The translations under genes and the position numbers were made by a program. From Agaricus subrufescens (lineage: Eukaryota > Basidiomycota > Agaricomycetes > Agaricales > Agaricaceae), in the NCBI GenBank assembly GCA_029945375.1, contig CM057062.1, forward strand, positions 1,550,001 through 1,614,000: DNA of 64,000 nt. Reading direction: 5' to 3'. Position 1 is the stretch's first letter, and every line of letters starts with the position of its first letter. The notes under the pieces were generated by a model. It was given only the letters and a program-made list of their open reading frames with translations, was not told the origin of the DNA and ran no database searches. Shown piece after piece: positions 22,686 to 33,972 of this stretch.

Positions 22686-24689
22686 TCATATTGGAAGCTC
22701 AGTTTCATTTGCCACCCCGAGAGCGCATGCGATGGATTTTTCGTCCTGCCAAATGGAACTCAGCCTTGAGATGATATCACAATTACGCGACATACTATTG
22801 TAGCAGATGTAATATGAACGTAAAACGGCCTATGGACAGGTGAGTACTGCCGTGCTATTTCCTTGAAGTGTTGCTGAAAGTCTGTAATTCAGTTCATTCA
22901 ATAAACGTATCCTTCGTAGTCTAGCATAAATTACTGATCACACATACATTGAATGGAAGTTTGAAGATCATTTTTTCGGTCGCGATATTGCGGGATTGTG
23001 TCTTGGATTCGGATTCCTTGCTGAAGCTTGGCTCGTAGGATGTCACATTTATTTAGGACTGGAGTATCAGTATGTTCAAGCAAGAGGACTACCAGTAAGC
23101 TAGGTGATAAGGACTCACAGAGGATGATATGAACTCGCGCCAGTAGCGTCGACGAGCAAACTGATCTCCAAAGCAAGTAACTATCCTCCAGCCGATTTAT
23201 ACGTTTGTCCTCCGGAAGTCTTTCGTTGAAGGTAGATACTATGTTCGGTGGAACATCCTCAGCTAGCTGATCTTAATACGTTGATTCAGGAATCACTGAC
23301 ATGGCCTGTGCGCAAATCAGCATCTAGTGCTAGTAAATCGAAGACTAGAAGAGGACGGACGCTAGGAATATAATAGCATTCGCTATATATCAACCTGATG
23401 AGTCAAATAACATACCACAATTTTCATCGAACACTCACCATCATCCATGTACGAATGCCAAGAATCGCGCTTGAATTGACAAAAGATTCACTGTCATCCA
23501 TCTCACAAATAAGGGGACATGCTTACACGATCTCTTATCCCCCCTACATCGTAAAAGTGCCATTCTTGTCCTAATAGTGTGTTATTATTACTTGAGAATG
23601 AACCTTCCTTAACGCATACCATCTTGAAGAGTAATCTTGTACTCCCGTATCCCAGACGTCTTTAATCGTGCATGGAATACATCGTCGTCCGTTGGCACGT
23701 AGTCCTTGGCGGCTATTCGTTTTACATCATCTAAAAAACTAGTCAAAAGTGAAACGCGAATATCTTAATCAAGCTGGGCCAGAGAAACTCACAATCTCCG
23801 ATTGGTTTCCAAAACCTGAGCTTTCCGCCGCGTTAAAACTTCCTTAATCCTCGAATCATTCCATAAAGTTCTAATGTCCCCGCAAGAGTTTGCGATCATC
23901 TCCGTTATCTCTCCCTCTACCTTCTCCGAGGCCCTGGATAAAACAGACTTCCATGTATTCGACGAGTCAATCACAAATTGCGATGCCTTGACATCTGACC
24001 CGGGTTGGTCAATAGAATTCGAGGTACCAGTACCCACCCCTAGCATCTTTTCCAGCTCCGTTTCGACCTGCTTCAAAGGTGCTAGTCTTTCACGTAATCG
24101 CCTATATTCATCCCCGAATTCCGTCCCAGGAGCTTCTTCGTCATTTTCGGAACCAGGCCCATGAGGTGGCCCAGTCATTTCAGTGGGCAGGTACTCAAGG
24201 ACGTCATTAACGCCTTGAACTAAATTGAGGTATATGACAGCACGCCAAGATGCCCGTTCTTTATCCCATTCCTCTTTTGCATGGGTGCGATGAAACTCTA
24301 ATAGAAAAACAATAAATAAGGTAAGGTCGGTGAGATAACAACAGTAACCCAAAACGACAACGGACTTCTCATCATAGCAGTTTTCCCACTTCCACTCTGA
24401 CCTGCAAGTAAGAAATGACGACGTACGCGTTTGCTTCAATTGAAACACATGATTTCTTCATTGCTCGAGTCTTACCTACCAAAACCACCTTGATAGGTCT
24501 CTTCTTCCCCAACTCCCCCTCTCTATCCCTAGCAATCTGCTGCTCAATCTCATCATTCGCCCTCTGAGCAATAACTTGAGCTCTCTCCCGTACTCGACGT
24601 TGATCTTTAGTTTCATGTATAGAAGGTACAAGAGCCAAACTGAGCGGATCGTCTGATTGAGTTTGCCTAAAATTCATAAAGGAGAACAT
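22686..24689 (-). CDS. Atypical heterotrimeric G-protein alpha subunit
   Basis: A 456-aa G-alpha from 11 exons: 24476-24689, 24366-24401, 23793-24297, 23620-23738, 23527-23570, 23439-23469, 23357-23382, 23119-23257, 22948-23058, 22796-22881 and 22686-22745. All phases agree. G-alpha proteins relay receptor signals through GTP binding. Visible motifs: P-loop GQSGSGKT, ERASWRAVIYLNLV, a long helical-domain insertion, switch I ARLKTSGI, switch II DVGGIR, NAIIFLA, NKCD and TSAT. Oddities: Gly replaces the usual P-loop Glu, Ile replaces the catalytic switch-II Gln, there are extra residues after FLAS, and the C-terminus (ANETELPI) is several residues short of the usual receptor-contact helix. The exon 7/8 junction is the least certain. 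Confidence 0.8.
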
Positions 24690-26119
24690 CCTCTCTCAAG
24701 AAGTGACTCGAGTGTGTAGAGAGAGAGAAAAGGTTAAAGCTTTGTTATGAGCACTTCAAATTATCAAAACGCCACTAAGTTATTCACTTTCCCCCCCTTG
24801 ATCACATCAGTCACACCGCAATACACCTGCAGGTTTTCCGCGAATTCATCGGCGCGGCGATAGATAGCTATTAATAGCAGAGAGCGAATATCATGTAGAA
24901 TCCTACTTCACATCGGCCATAATCTTTTAGGGACACTCGAACATCAAAAGTTGAAACACTCGCGGGCAATGAAAAAATTTGGTAATTAACCGGTGCTTTG
25001 GGCGCGTAGAGTGTAAGCTGGCTATCCTAGTCAACCAAATAGCCGTTAACACCAAAAGGGACACAACAGAGTATCTTATGATATTCTGCCCCCGATTAGT
25101 ATACAAACAGTGGGCTCGTGCTTACACAAAACCACAATCTCAGACTCTACAACACGCCCTTCCTCAACTCAAAAGCCCGCCCCCCACCTCTTTACACAAA
25201 AAAAACAAACAAAATTTTCAATTGATGAGCACATTTATCTCACATTACATAAAAAAAAATGAACGGCTTATATCAAAAGAGAGGGGGGATAGTGTTTTTA
25301 AAGAAAAAGTTATGCATATATCATATATTAATATAAAAAAAAGAGCATGGAAAAAAAGAGTAAGGAAAATAACAAGGAGCTATTCAGTAATACCAACAAA
25401 AAAAAAAAAAGAAAAAAAGGAAAATACGTTATATATCAGTAGTAATAGTAGAGAGAGAGAGAGAGACAGCCACATAACCGGAGAAAAATAAATTGCGGTA
25501 TATATCCAAGAGAACAAACAAATCTGATCAAAAGACGGGAGGGAAGTGCGATGAAAAAAAAAAGAAGAGAAAAAAAGAGAGTGATATGAAAATGGATGTA
25601 GTAATAAAGCACGCCAAAAAAAAACAGAAAATTTTTACAAAAAAAAAAACGAGTGTATATGTTTTCTTTACCGAAAAAAAGGAACATGTTAATATATACG
25701 AGAGAGAGGAAAAACATGACGAGACTTTCCTCATACACAAAAAAAACTCCCAACAGAGCAAAGGACAGAAAAAAAAGAGAGAAGGAACAAACACTACTCC
25801 TTCTAATATTCACCGGGGAACCAGGCCTGGGCTTAACGAGGAGGGGGAGGGATAAGAAAACCGAGGGTAAAGGAAATGCCCCAACTCTGGTAAGAGAAAA
25901 TGTAGCTGAAAAGGGCAGAGCAATGGTATCAATATCAATGTGGGGGAGGGAAGAGGGTGACCGGAATATCCGTCAAGGGTATTGTGTAGAGTAATGCAAT
26001 GGTATCAAGCGAACAAGGGTTGTAAGAGAGGGAGGGGGGGAAGGGGCAGAAAGTAATTGAGAGCAACCGATAGAGACGAACAAAAAAAGAAGGGGGGCCA
26101 GGGGTCAGAAACGAGTAAT
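24690..26119. other. A-rich low-complexity DNA downstream of the Msb1-like gene
   Basis: From about 25190 to 26000 the plus strand is dominated by A and AG runs (T/CT-rich on the strand transcribed into the Msb1-like mRNA). No gene is supported. Long frames here encode Lys/Arg-rich or Phe-rich low-complexity strings that mirror the base bias. The part nearest 26119 is probably the 3' UTR and terminator of the gene at 26120-30309. Confidence 0.5.
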
Positions 26120-29100
26120 TTAATCTTCTTCCTCAGGTTCCTCAAGCACATTATGCAACGGCGCTCCATGAACATATCTCGCAGGACTAACCCTTCCCGT
26201 CTCACCCGACTTCGGTGTCTCCAAAGCAACAGCAGCAGCAGCAGCAGCAGCACCCCCAGCACTATCCTCCGCCACCACCACCCCCGCTGAAACATCTATC
26301 GCAACATTCGCATTCGCAGCCCCCGGAAGTGACGCAGAGCGCGGAGGAACACGTGGAGGCGTAACCGGGCTCGCAGAAGGCAAAGACGCAGACACAGAGC
26401 TAACCGTAACATTCGTAGGCGCAGTCGGTGCATTATTCCCACCAGCAGCAGTAGCCTTCCGTTCCCGTTCCCGATACATCTCAATCAACGCAGCCGTCTT
26501 CGTCCCCCCACCAATCCCAGGTGATGACGACGACGACGAACCCGCCGGAGCTCTAGGTCCCACAGGATGCACAACACCACCATTCTCATTCGCACCCGCA
26601 CCCGCACTCGCATTCCCCACCTTCATCATACCCGCACCTGCACCCGCACTCGCACTCGTATTCCCCACCTTCACCACACCCACACCCGCAACCCCATTCC
26701 CATTCCCAGAAGACCCCAAACTCCCACTCCCACTCGACTTGTTCGAAAGCGACGGCAACGTAACCGAATCAGCCCTCACAACTCCCGTCCGTTCCATCTC
26801 AGCCGCCCTTTGTTCACGACCCAAATCAAAACTCGGTACATCAGGAGACGGAGTATGATCTTGCTGACCGTGACTAGCACTCCCTTCATCTTGCCCATAC
26901 AACTGCTTTCTCTCAGGATGCAAATCAAAATACCCCATCCTCTTCTGTTGATTCATCGGCTTGACAGGTGTTACCGGTTCGATATCGTCGTCTGTAAGTT
27001 CCATGATAGCTTGAGGACGACGAGACTGAGAGTACCCTCCTCCTCGTTGCTGTGACAAACCATATTCATGTTCCTCATCATCTGCAGCATAGTCCTCTCC
27101 AGACCCTCCATAACCACCATCACCATCATCATAACTCAACGCACTCGTACTCGTCTCACTTCGCCTCCTCGGAACCCTCTGAATCTCATCAATCTCAAAC
27201 CCCTGCACATGCGCATCCATATCCACACCAAACGAAGCATCATGATGAGGAACAAAATCATTCTCCCCACCACCACCACCACCCGTAGAATCCGACCCCA
27301 CCGATGGCGATCTCTGTCGATCACGTCGTACAGCAGCCAACACCTGCGCAACCTCCAACCCAGCCAAATCAGGATCTCCACCCCCTCTCCCTCCCCCTCC
27401 CATTTTATGATTCATAGGATCAACATCCTGTCCAACCATCCTCCTCTGATGACTGTTAACAAGAATATCAACCCACGCATCATCCTTCGACTCCCTCCTC
27501 TTCTGCTTCCTCCTCTCATCTTCATCAGAATTACCCGTTCCAGAATTGCGCCCCTCAGAATCACTATAAGATGCTAACCGCGTTTCGAAATCCACAGCAG
27601 AATACTCTGCCGGAGGTATAACTGACGATAAACGCTTATTAGGGCTGGATATAACATTCGTAATCCTGAACCGACCGGTCGGCTTCTTGACTGAAGGTGA
27701 TGCTGTGGAATCTGAATGCGTTTCTTCACTTTTAGGTGCATTAGGATAAGGCTGAGCAAGTTTAGCGACTGTGACTATTGGAGGAGACAGTGCGTTTGAA
27801 GGACCGTCGGTAACGCCCGATGTTTGCGAGATTTGTCTTGGTAGTGGGGGAACCGGTGGAGCAGGAGATCGCGGGCTCTGAGAACCAGTATGTGAGATAG
27901 TGGATACCACCCTCGTGCTAGCTTTTGATCCGAGTGAAATGACTTTTGTCCCTCCTCCTCCCCGCAACAGTCCCTCAAATTCCATTTCACGATACGAGGG
28001 ACTCCGGGGTACATGCCCCACAACATAAGGTCGACCATTGAGAGTCGCTGCTTGCTTCCATTGTTTCTTTGAAGGCGAGAAGAAGGGTATACGTCGTCGT
28101 GTAGAAGATTTGACAGATAATTGTTGACGATATTCGAACGGCACAAACTCCTCAAAGAGAATAAGGGTTGCCGCAGTACGTGGGTCCGAATCTCCAGAAA
28201 TAGTGCTACGACTCTGTGGAAGGGACTTGTACTCGACCTGCGCGTACGAATCAGCATATATGCCGGACACATGTGCTCAAGACGACATACCAGTGCCCAA
28301 TTGACATCTCTATCTAGTGTTTCGCTTCTTTCTAAGTCCATCCACCCACCACCATACACCAGATCACAAAACACGTCAACGAACGCTTCTTCAATCACTT
28401 CCTCGGTTCCCATCACAGGCTCTGTATCCCAACCAAACGGTGGTAGCTGCTTCTCCTTCTTGATTATCTTCTTGGTAATCTCCGCATCTCTCGCAGGCCA
28501 ATTTGATAGAGACAACGTTATAGGAGGACTGAACTGTAGAGTCGTGTTGAGAGGTACATCGTTCCGCGAAAAGCCAGCCGTGGAAAAATCATTCCATGAC
28601 ATCGTTTGCCGTTTGGCGGCTCGTGCCTATGAATAACAGGAAGCGTTAGGAATTTGAATATAACGGTTATCACAGCGCGCATACCTCTCTGGCACTTTCT
28701 GTCAAATCAAACTGCAGTTTCTTCTCATCCCCGATACTGCCGAACCCCATCGTTTCAAATTCGCCCCATTTCAAATCTGTCAGGCTTCTAAACCGGTCAT
28801 CACCATCACCCTTCCCTAACCCGAGATAATCAGAGGTTGATGAACTTTGTGATATACCAATCTTTAACGTTGATGCAAGAGAAGGTGTTTGCGATGGTGA
28901 TGTAGAAGTAGCACTACTGCTGTATGACATCCCAGGAGATGTCTCGGGATGGAAGCTGGATGACATGTTCATCCTTTTCTTGAACGTTTCAGAATACCTG
29001 GGGGGCAATCTCAGCGTTGGGGGCGCGATTCTTTCCCACTCTTTTGAGGTAACAAAGCCATTTGTGATGCCGCTATTCGTTCTGGCGCGGGAAGCCCAGG

Positions 29101-30309
29101 TAGCCGCTGTTTTCACTAAATCTGGAGAGTATGCACGAACGTTGCGCCGTACAGTCGACAGGACAATCGTTTTGGCCCCCTTTCGGGGTTGTGGCTTTAC
29201 ATTCTTTTGTTCATTGACAAAGGTAAGCATGGCGGGATAACCTTTGATCCATTCTCGGAGACGGATTGGCACACCGAGGGCGGCGGCACTGCCTGAGGGA
29301 TATATGGCGTTAGAAGCTGCAAGCCGCGGCGTATCCTGCCAGCGAATAAATGCAAGCAAAAGGTGCTCAGTGGCGTTGGCGGATCGGAGGTAGTGCATGT
29401 AGGCATGATGGAAAGCTAGAGTGGCCGGACCGAGGCCGAAGAGAAGGGGGCCAAAGAGCGGAGAGAGAGTGGGAGGGGTATGGCCGGAGGAGGTGCCGTT
29501 GGCCGTTAGGCGAGTAAGGAGGGAGAGGACCCGGACGACAATAAATTGCAGCGTGGGTTCGAGCTCGGCGAGGAACGTTTCGAAATGGGCGGGGGGATAT
29601 CCGCGAGCTAGAGGTGTCGAGTCAATAAAGTCGATTGGGACACGACGAAGGCACTCTCACCAGCTTCCGAGTCGCGAAAACTGACATAGTGGTCCCATGC
29701 AATGAGGCCGCGAACGTCCTGGCCTCCGAACACCCGGACGACTCGGGCGAGGCCCCAGCGCAGACACATTCCGAGTTCGTGGGGCCCAGCGAATCTGGCT
29801 TCCTCCCGCCAGGCACGATCTGTCGCGCGAAAATCGGCGGTGCCCTGAGCGGCACACATATCGAGGAAGGAGCGGATTAATCGTTTGATGGCAGAAGCGG
29901 AGATGTCGAGGGCAGTGGTGGAGAAGATGAACGGGGTGGTGATGCCGCCGCGGTTCTCGAGTTCCTTGACTATGACGGAGACGAGGATCTCGAGCTGCTC
30001 GAGGCCGAGGACGACATGACGCTCGTAGGCGAGATAGCCGTAGTCGGCGGGGTCTGCGTCGGGGCGGGCGGGGGGTTCGAGGTTGAGGGGGAGAAAGGAG
30101 CCGTCTGGGAGGGGCGGGGCCTGGTCGAAGTCCGGGTCCGGGGCGGGGCGGTCCTTGGCCCGTCGCTTGTCCTTTTTCGCGGAGACGGGGGAGGTGAGTG
30201 CGCGGGGGGAGTTCCTGCTCTGGACTCGGCCGAACTCGTCTAGCGAGTCTGGGGCGCCCTGTTTGAGGGGCGACGAGCTGGTCCGTGCTCTGGAGAAGAG
30301 AGAGGGCAT
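26120..30309 (-). CDS. Msb1/Mug8-like polarity protein
   Basis: A 1,341-aa protein from exons 29661-30309, 28685-29607, 28291-28626 and 26120-28237. The N-terminal third matches the Msb1/Mug8 domain, a catalytically degenerate RhoGAP-like fold, with blocks YERHVVLGLEQLEILVSVIV, GGITTPFIFS, LLFGLGPATLAFHHAY and SANATEHLLLAFIRW. In yeasts, Msb1 links Cdc42/Rho1 signalling and polarised growth. Residues after about 640 are low-complexity Ser/Pro/Gly-rich with acidic and RhoGAP-unrelated segments, a poly-Gly patch and a poly-Ala run near the end, as expected for a disordered scaffold tail. The start MPSLFSRARTSSS is the first ATG of the open frame. The upstream 850 bp to ATG22 is C-rich. Confidence 0.8.
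26229..26252 (+). repeat. AGC trinucleotide repeat encoding poly-Ala
   Basis: Eight tandem AGC units, read as GCT codons on the minus strand, give the alanine run near the C-terminus of the Msb1-like protein. It is a probable length-variable microsatellite. Confidence 0.7.
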
Positions 30310-31163
30310 GGAGGCGCAGAAGACAAACTCCCAGCCAAGCCCGCGGCGAGGCCCCTCGGCACTTGCCGACCCCCATCCTCCCCAGGTCTCCAATCCTCCA
30401 ACGCCCCCGGGACCCGGCACCGTCGCCCCAGGCCCAGCACACGCCCGCACACGCCCCCCGTCGACGCGCCCCCGCCCCCCGGCGCGCAAAAAAATTAACG
30501 ACCCAGCCCGTTCTCCCCCCTCCCTCGTCGCGATGACAACATTGGCCTCTCATAACACCCGCCCCCAGCACATGTACAGACGCGGAAAGTCGCCCCCACC
30601 CCTGATTCTTCCTCTCACCCCTGCACCCGCTCCTCCTCAACGTCATCCATACTTTTCATTCATCCCACAGTATCCACCACCCCCAACTCTCTCCCTGTGC
30701 CTAGACCGTCCATCACTGCATTTTGCTCGTCCTTTAAGGACACTTTTTTAATATAGCAAAAATTCTCACTAGAAGCCCGGGCCCCATTCATATCTCCTGG
30801 GCCAGCCCATATGACCGCCGGAACACTCGCCAACTTTCCCAGCACACACCGTGGACGCCACCGAGCGCTCAACTCCAAGCTTTTCCCGGACCAATAGCTT
30901 GCCTCCACCCCATCAAACCCATGAAAAATCGGAAATAGAAATAAAAAACCTCACCTATCCCGAACACAATTGAACTGCGCATCCCGAACAATAGAAAACA
31001 GAGAACCCAAAAGCGTTTGATGGATGGCAACCTCCTCTTATACCACCCCCGCACTCGCAACACATCTAGGTTACCAAAGCTGTTCTATTTATAAATTACT
31101 TCACAATGTTAAATAAATAAGCCGTATCACTCAATCCCGAAAGGGAAAAAACCCCAAAAGGTC
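30310..31163. other. C-rich intergenic region between Msb1-like and ATG22
   Basis: Promoter side of the Msb1-like gene and 3' flank of ATG22. Strongly C-rich on the plus strand with CCCCGCCC blocks near 30470 and 30595, then AT-richer towards 31160. No gene seen. Confidence 0.4.
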
Positions 31164-33170
31164 CTAATCATCATCACCTCTATACACATACTCCCTCGCA
31201 TCCCTCCTCCCCCTCTCCACATCCACACTCACCAAAATCGGCACCGCAACCCATATCATAACCACCAAAAACCAAAACGCATGCCTAATATTCCCCGTCA
31301 AATCCCCAATCACCCCAACAACCAAAGGCCCCACAAACGAACTACTCTTGTCCGTAATCGAAAACAACCCATACCACCTCGCCTCCTCTCCCCTAGGTAT
31401 CAACTCCGCATAAAACGCCCGCGCGTACCCTTGAAACGCGCCATACACCGATCCGAAAATCACCGCGAGGCCAAACATCTCGCCCGGCGTGGTCAACCCT
31501 CCAAAATGGATCGAAGACGATTTTTGCACCAGGAATCCGAGACATCCATACAGCGGGATGAGCGACGCGAGGAGGACAAGAATAATCAGGATAGATAGAT
31601 TCGAGAGCGCAAATCTTCGTTGAATCCTCGGCCAGACGAGAGACCCCAAAATCCCAGACGTAGGTGTCAAGACTCCAATCAAGATTAAAGAAGAAGCAGG
31701 CATATGTAGCGTAGTCTTCGCAAACAGCACAGCAGTAGACGTTATCGTCGTAAAACCTAATCAACGCATAAAAAATTCAGCAGGCAGACAACCAACCAAA
31801 ACCAAAAAAGCTCACCATCAGACAACAAAAACCACGCCGCCAGATACTTGAAAGTATTCCTCAACTTTACAATCTCCCTCCACCTCAACATATTTCCCAA
31901 CCTCACCCACGCCTTACAAATCTCCCTCCAAAACCTCCACTCCTCCCCTCTATCCTCACCAACCTCATCCCACCCATCATCCCCTCCTTCTCCTCTCTCC
32001 TTCACCTCTCCAGCACCAGGCAACCACAACGCCGCCGGAATCGAAAACACCGCCCACCACATCCCACTCAACCCAATCGCAAGTCGCAGCGAAAACGTAG
32101 ACCCTCCGAGTTTAGTCACGGGTATCAGCGCAACAATCAATAACACTATACCCGCAGCATAACCCATGGCTATACCCAACGATGATATTCTCGACGTAGC
32201 ACTCGACAACAACACATCATACTCCTTTTTGTTCCTACTTTCATCAGCCGTGGTCGTCGGTTGCCTCGAAATAAGTGGTTCTTCAACCTGATCCCCACCC
32301 AACAGCAAAGCGCTATTTTCAAGCGACAATGAATGATCATGCGAACCATCACCATCAACAGCAACAGCATGTTCATCATCACCATCGCCCTCCCCACACA
32401 GCTTCCTCACCTCAGGTGAGTCTTTAGCCAAAGAAGGAAGATACGAGTTCATCGCCACAACCGACGCCCCAAAACTCACATTCGCAACCAACGCAAAGCA
32501 AGCGCACAAATACCATATCGGTGAATCCGAAGGTAAGATGAGAAACAGCATAGCAGAGATAGATCCGAGCATGGCGAAGAAGAGAAGCAGTCGTTTCCGA
32601 TGAGGTGCTATTAAAATTTACAACACAAACGTCAATTCACCTCTCCACCGAAATTTCAAAAAAAAGAACGTACGGTGGTCAGCTATTCCGCCCATAGATA
32701 TCACCGTAAGTGCTTGAACAAACACCGACACTGAATAAACATAAAGACTACATCCCAGTCAAAAACAAAAGTCAGTTATTCCACAATGAGGGGGGGGGAA
32801 GTCAACACGAACACACCTGAAACTAGCAGTATCAATCCAAGCCCACAAAATCTTCACCTCACACCTCTCCGCATCAACCCCACTCACCCCAACAACCTCA
32901 CTCCCATTCAAAGGCACCGATATCGGTTTCACAACCTCACAAGCCCGACTTCGATCCGGAGCTATATACCCATTATCCCTCGCAAACTGCTCCAAACATA
33001 TCGGAAGAAAAAGTGTCAACGAAACCACCACGAATACTTCACTAAAATAAAAGAAATTATGAGAGCAAGTTAAGTCTTCTTTAGGTGACACTAAGTAGTA
33101 GGATGTGTACTTGCCTAGCAAAAGCATAACTTAGCCAACCGTACAGTTTCTTCTTATAAGAGGAAATCAT
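31164..33170 (-). CDS. ATG22: Autophagy-related protein 22 (vacuolar amino-acid effluxer)
   Basis: A 579-aa MFS-fold membrane protein of the vacuole that exports amino acids released by autophagic breakdown. Exons are 33115-33170, 32817-33041, 32674-32747, 31816-32607 and 31164-31756. Diagnostic segments: YAFASEVFVVVSLTLFLPI, CLEQFARDNG, a loop rich in Ser and His, SFGASVVAMNSYLPSLA, SRISSLGIAMGYAAGI, GMWWAVFSIPA and an ending VGVIGDLTGNIRHAFWF. About ten to twelve hydrophobic segments are visible, and length is normal for the family. The first intron begins GCAAGT after AG, a GC-AG intron needed to join YAFA to SEVF. The start is the ATG of MISSYKKKLYGW, just before the conserved AFASEVF block. 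Confidence 0.92.
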
Positions 33171-33289
33171 TTGCCAGTCAGAGAGACATGAGAGATAGTG
33201 TGTGTGTATGTGTGCGTCTGCAGCGTGTGTCTTGTCCTCGTAGAATCCGAGAGCCGCGTTTCGCGTTCAGTCAAACGTGACAAACCTGT

Positions 33290-33375
33290 ACGGAGTCGGC
33301 TTCAGCCAAAACTGGTGTGCTATTTGCTCATGTTTGTCTGTCCTAAAGTAGAAGCAGTAAGTACTTTGACCCAAA
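33290..33375 (+). repeat. Solo copy of a dispersed repeat end
   Basis: Resembles the inverted ends of the element at 40321-40952 (blocks GAGTCGGC, CAGCCAAA, CTGGTGTG, ATTTGCTCAT, CCTAAAGTAGAAGCAG). Only one end is present, so it is a fragment. Confidence 0.6.
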
Positions 33376-33463
33376 GGGTCAGTTCGTTCAGCGAATGTCA
33401 TCACCGGAGAAATCCGAAGTGTCACTCCTTGTTATGCCTGCCTAATGGAGAGTGTCCGGCAGG

Positions 33464-33972
33464 TGTCCGGAGTCCTCATAGGGACTTTACCAAATCTGGT
33501 TAACTTGTGTATGATTAGATTGAAAGCCACCGCCTGGAGGAATCCAGGATGTTCCAAACCATATAAAAGCAAAATGCTGCCTTTTGCTTGAGCAATCAAG
33601 AGGGTACGACCTCATGTATTACATAATCCCAGCCTACTCCAGACACACCAGGCCTAATTTCCAAACTCCCCGTAATTCCTCCAGGATTTCTTGCTGACAT
33701 CTTTATTTCGTCAGCACTGGCAGAGGAAAAAGACATGCAAGTTCCCGAGAACTGGAAAGACTTAGATTTGCAGAGGAATAGAAGGCTAATAGCCTGCCAA
33801 GGATAGAGCATGCTGAAAGGTTGAAGAACGAGAAGAAGCGAGCAATGCAGGCCAAAGCAACATCTAAACGATCCCGAAAACGAGGAGTATAGATAGATTT
33901 GGCCGCATTCATGTAATCTAATCATACGCAAAGTAACCAAATTTGGTTAGGTCCCTATGAGGACTCCGGACA
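33464..33972. mobile_element. Inverted-repeat element (MITE or fold-back) with 58-bp ends
   Basis: The first and last 58 bp (33464-33521 and 33915-33972) are near-perfect inverted copies beginning TGTCCGGAGTCCTCATAGGG, roughly 52 of 58 matching. The 509-bp unit has no coding capacity of its own, and no flanking target duplication was visible. A related single end, inverted, lies at 48391-48433. Confidence 0.65.

Noticed and set aside
22686..23382. G-alpha locus as a pseudogene
   Set aside because: Apparent stops after FLAS and TSATI disappear when introns with acceptable ends are used, and every exon phase then agrees over 456 codons.
24979..25994. Several 100-170-residue frames in A-rich DNA
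   Set aside because: Lys/Arg-rich or Phe-rich low complexity on both strands explained by base bias; no splice or start context.
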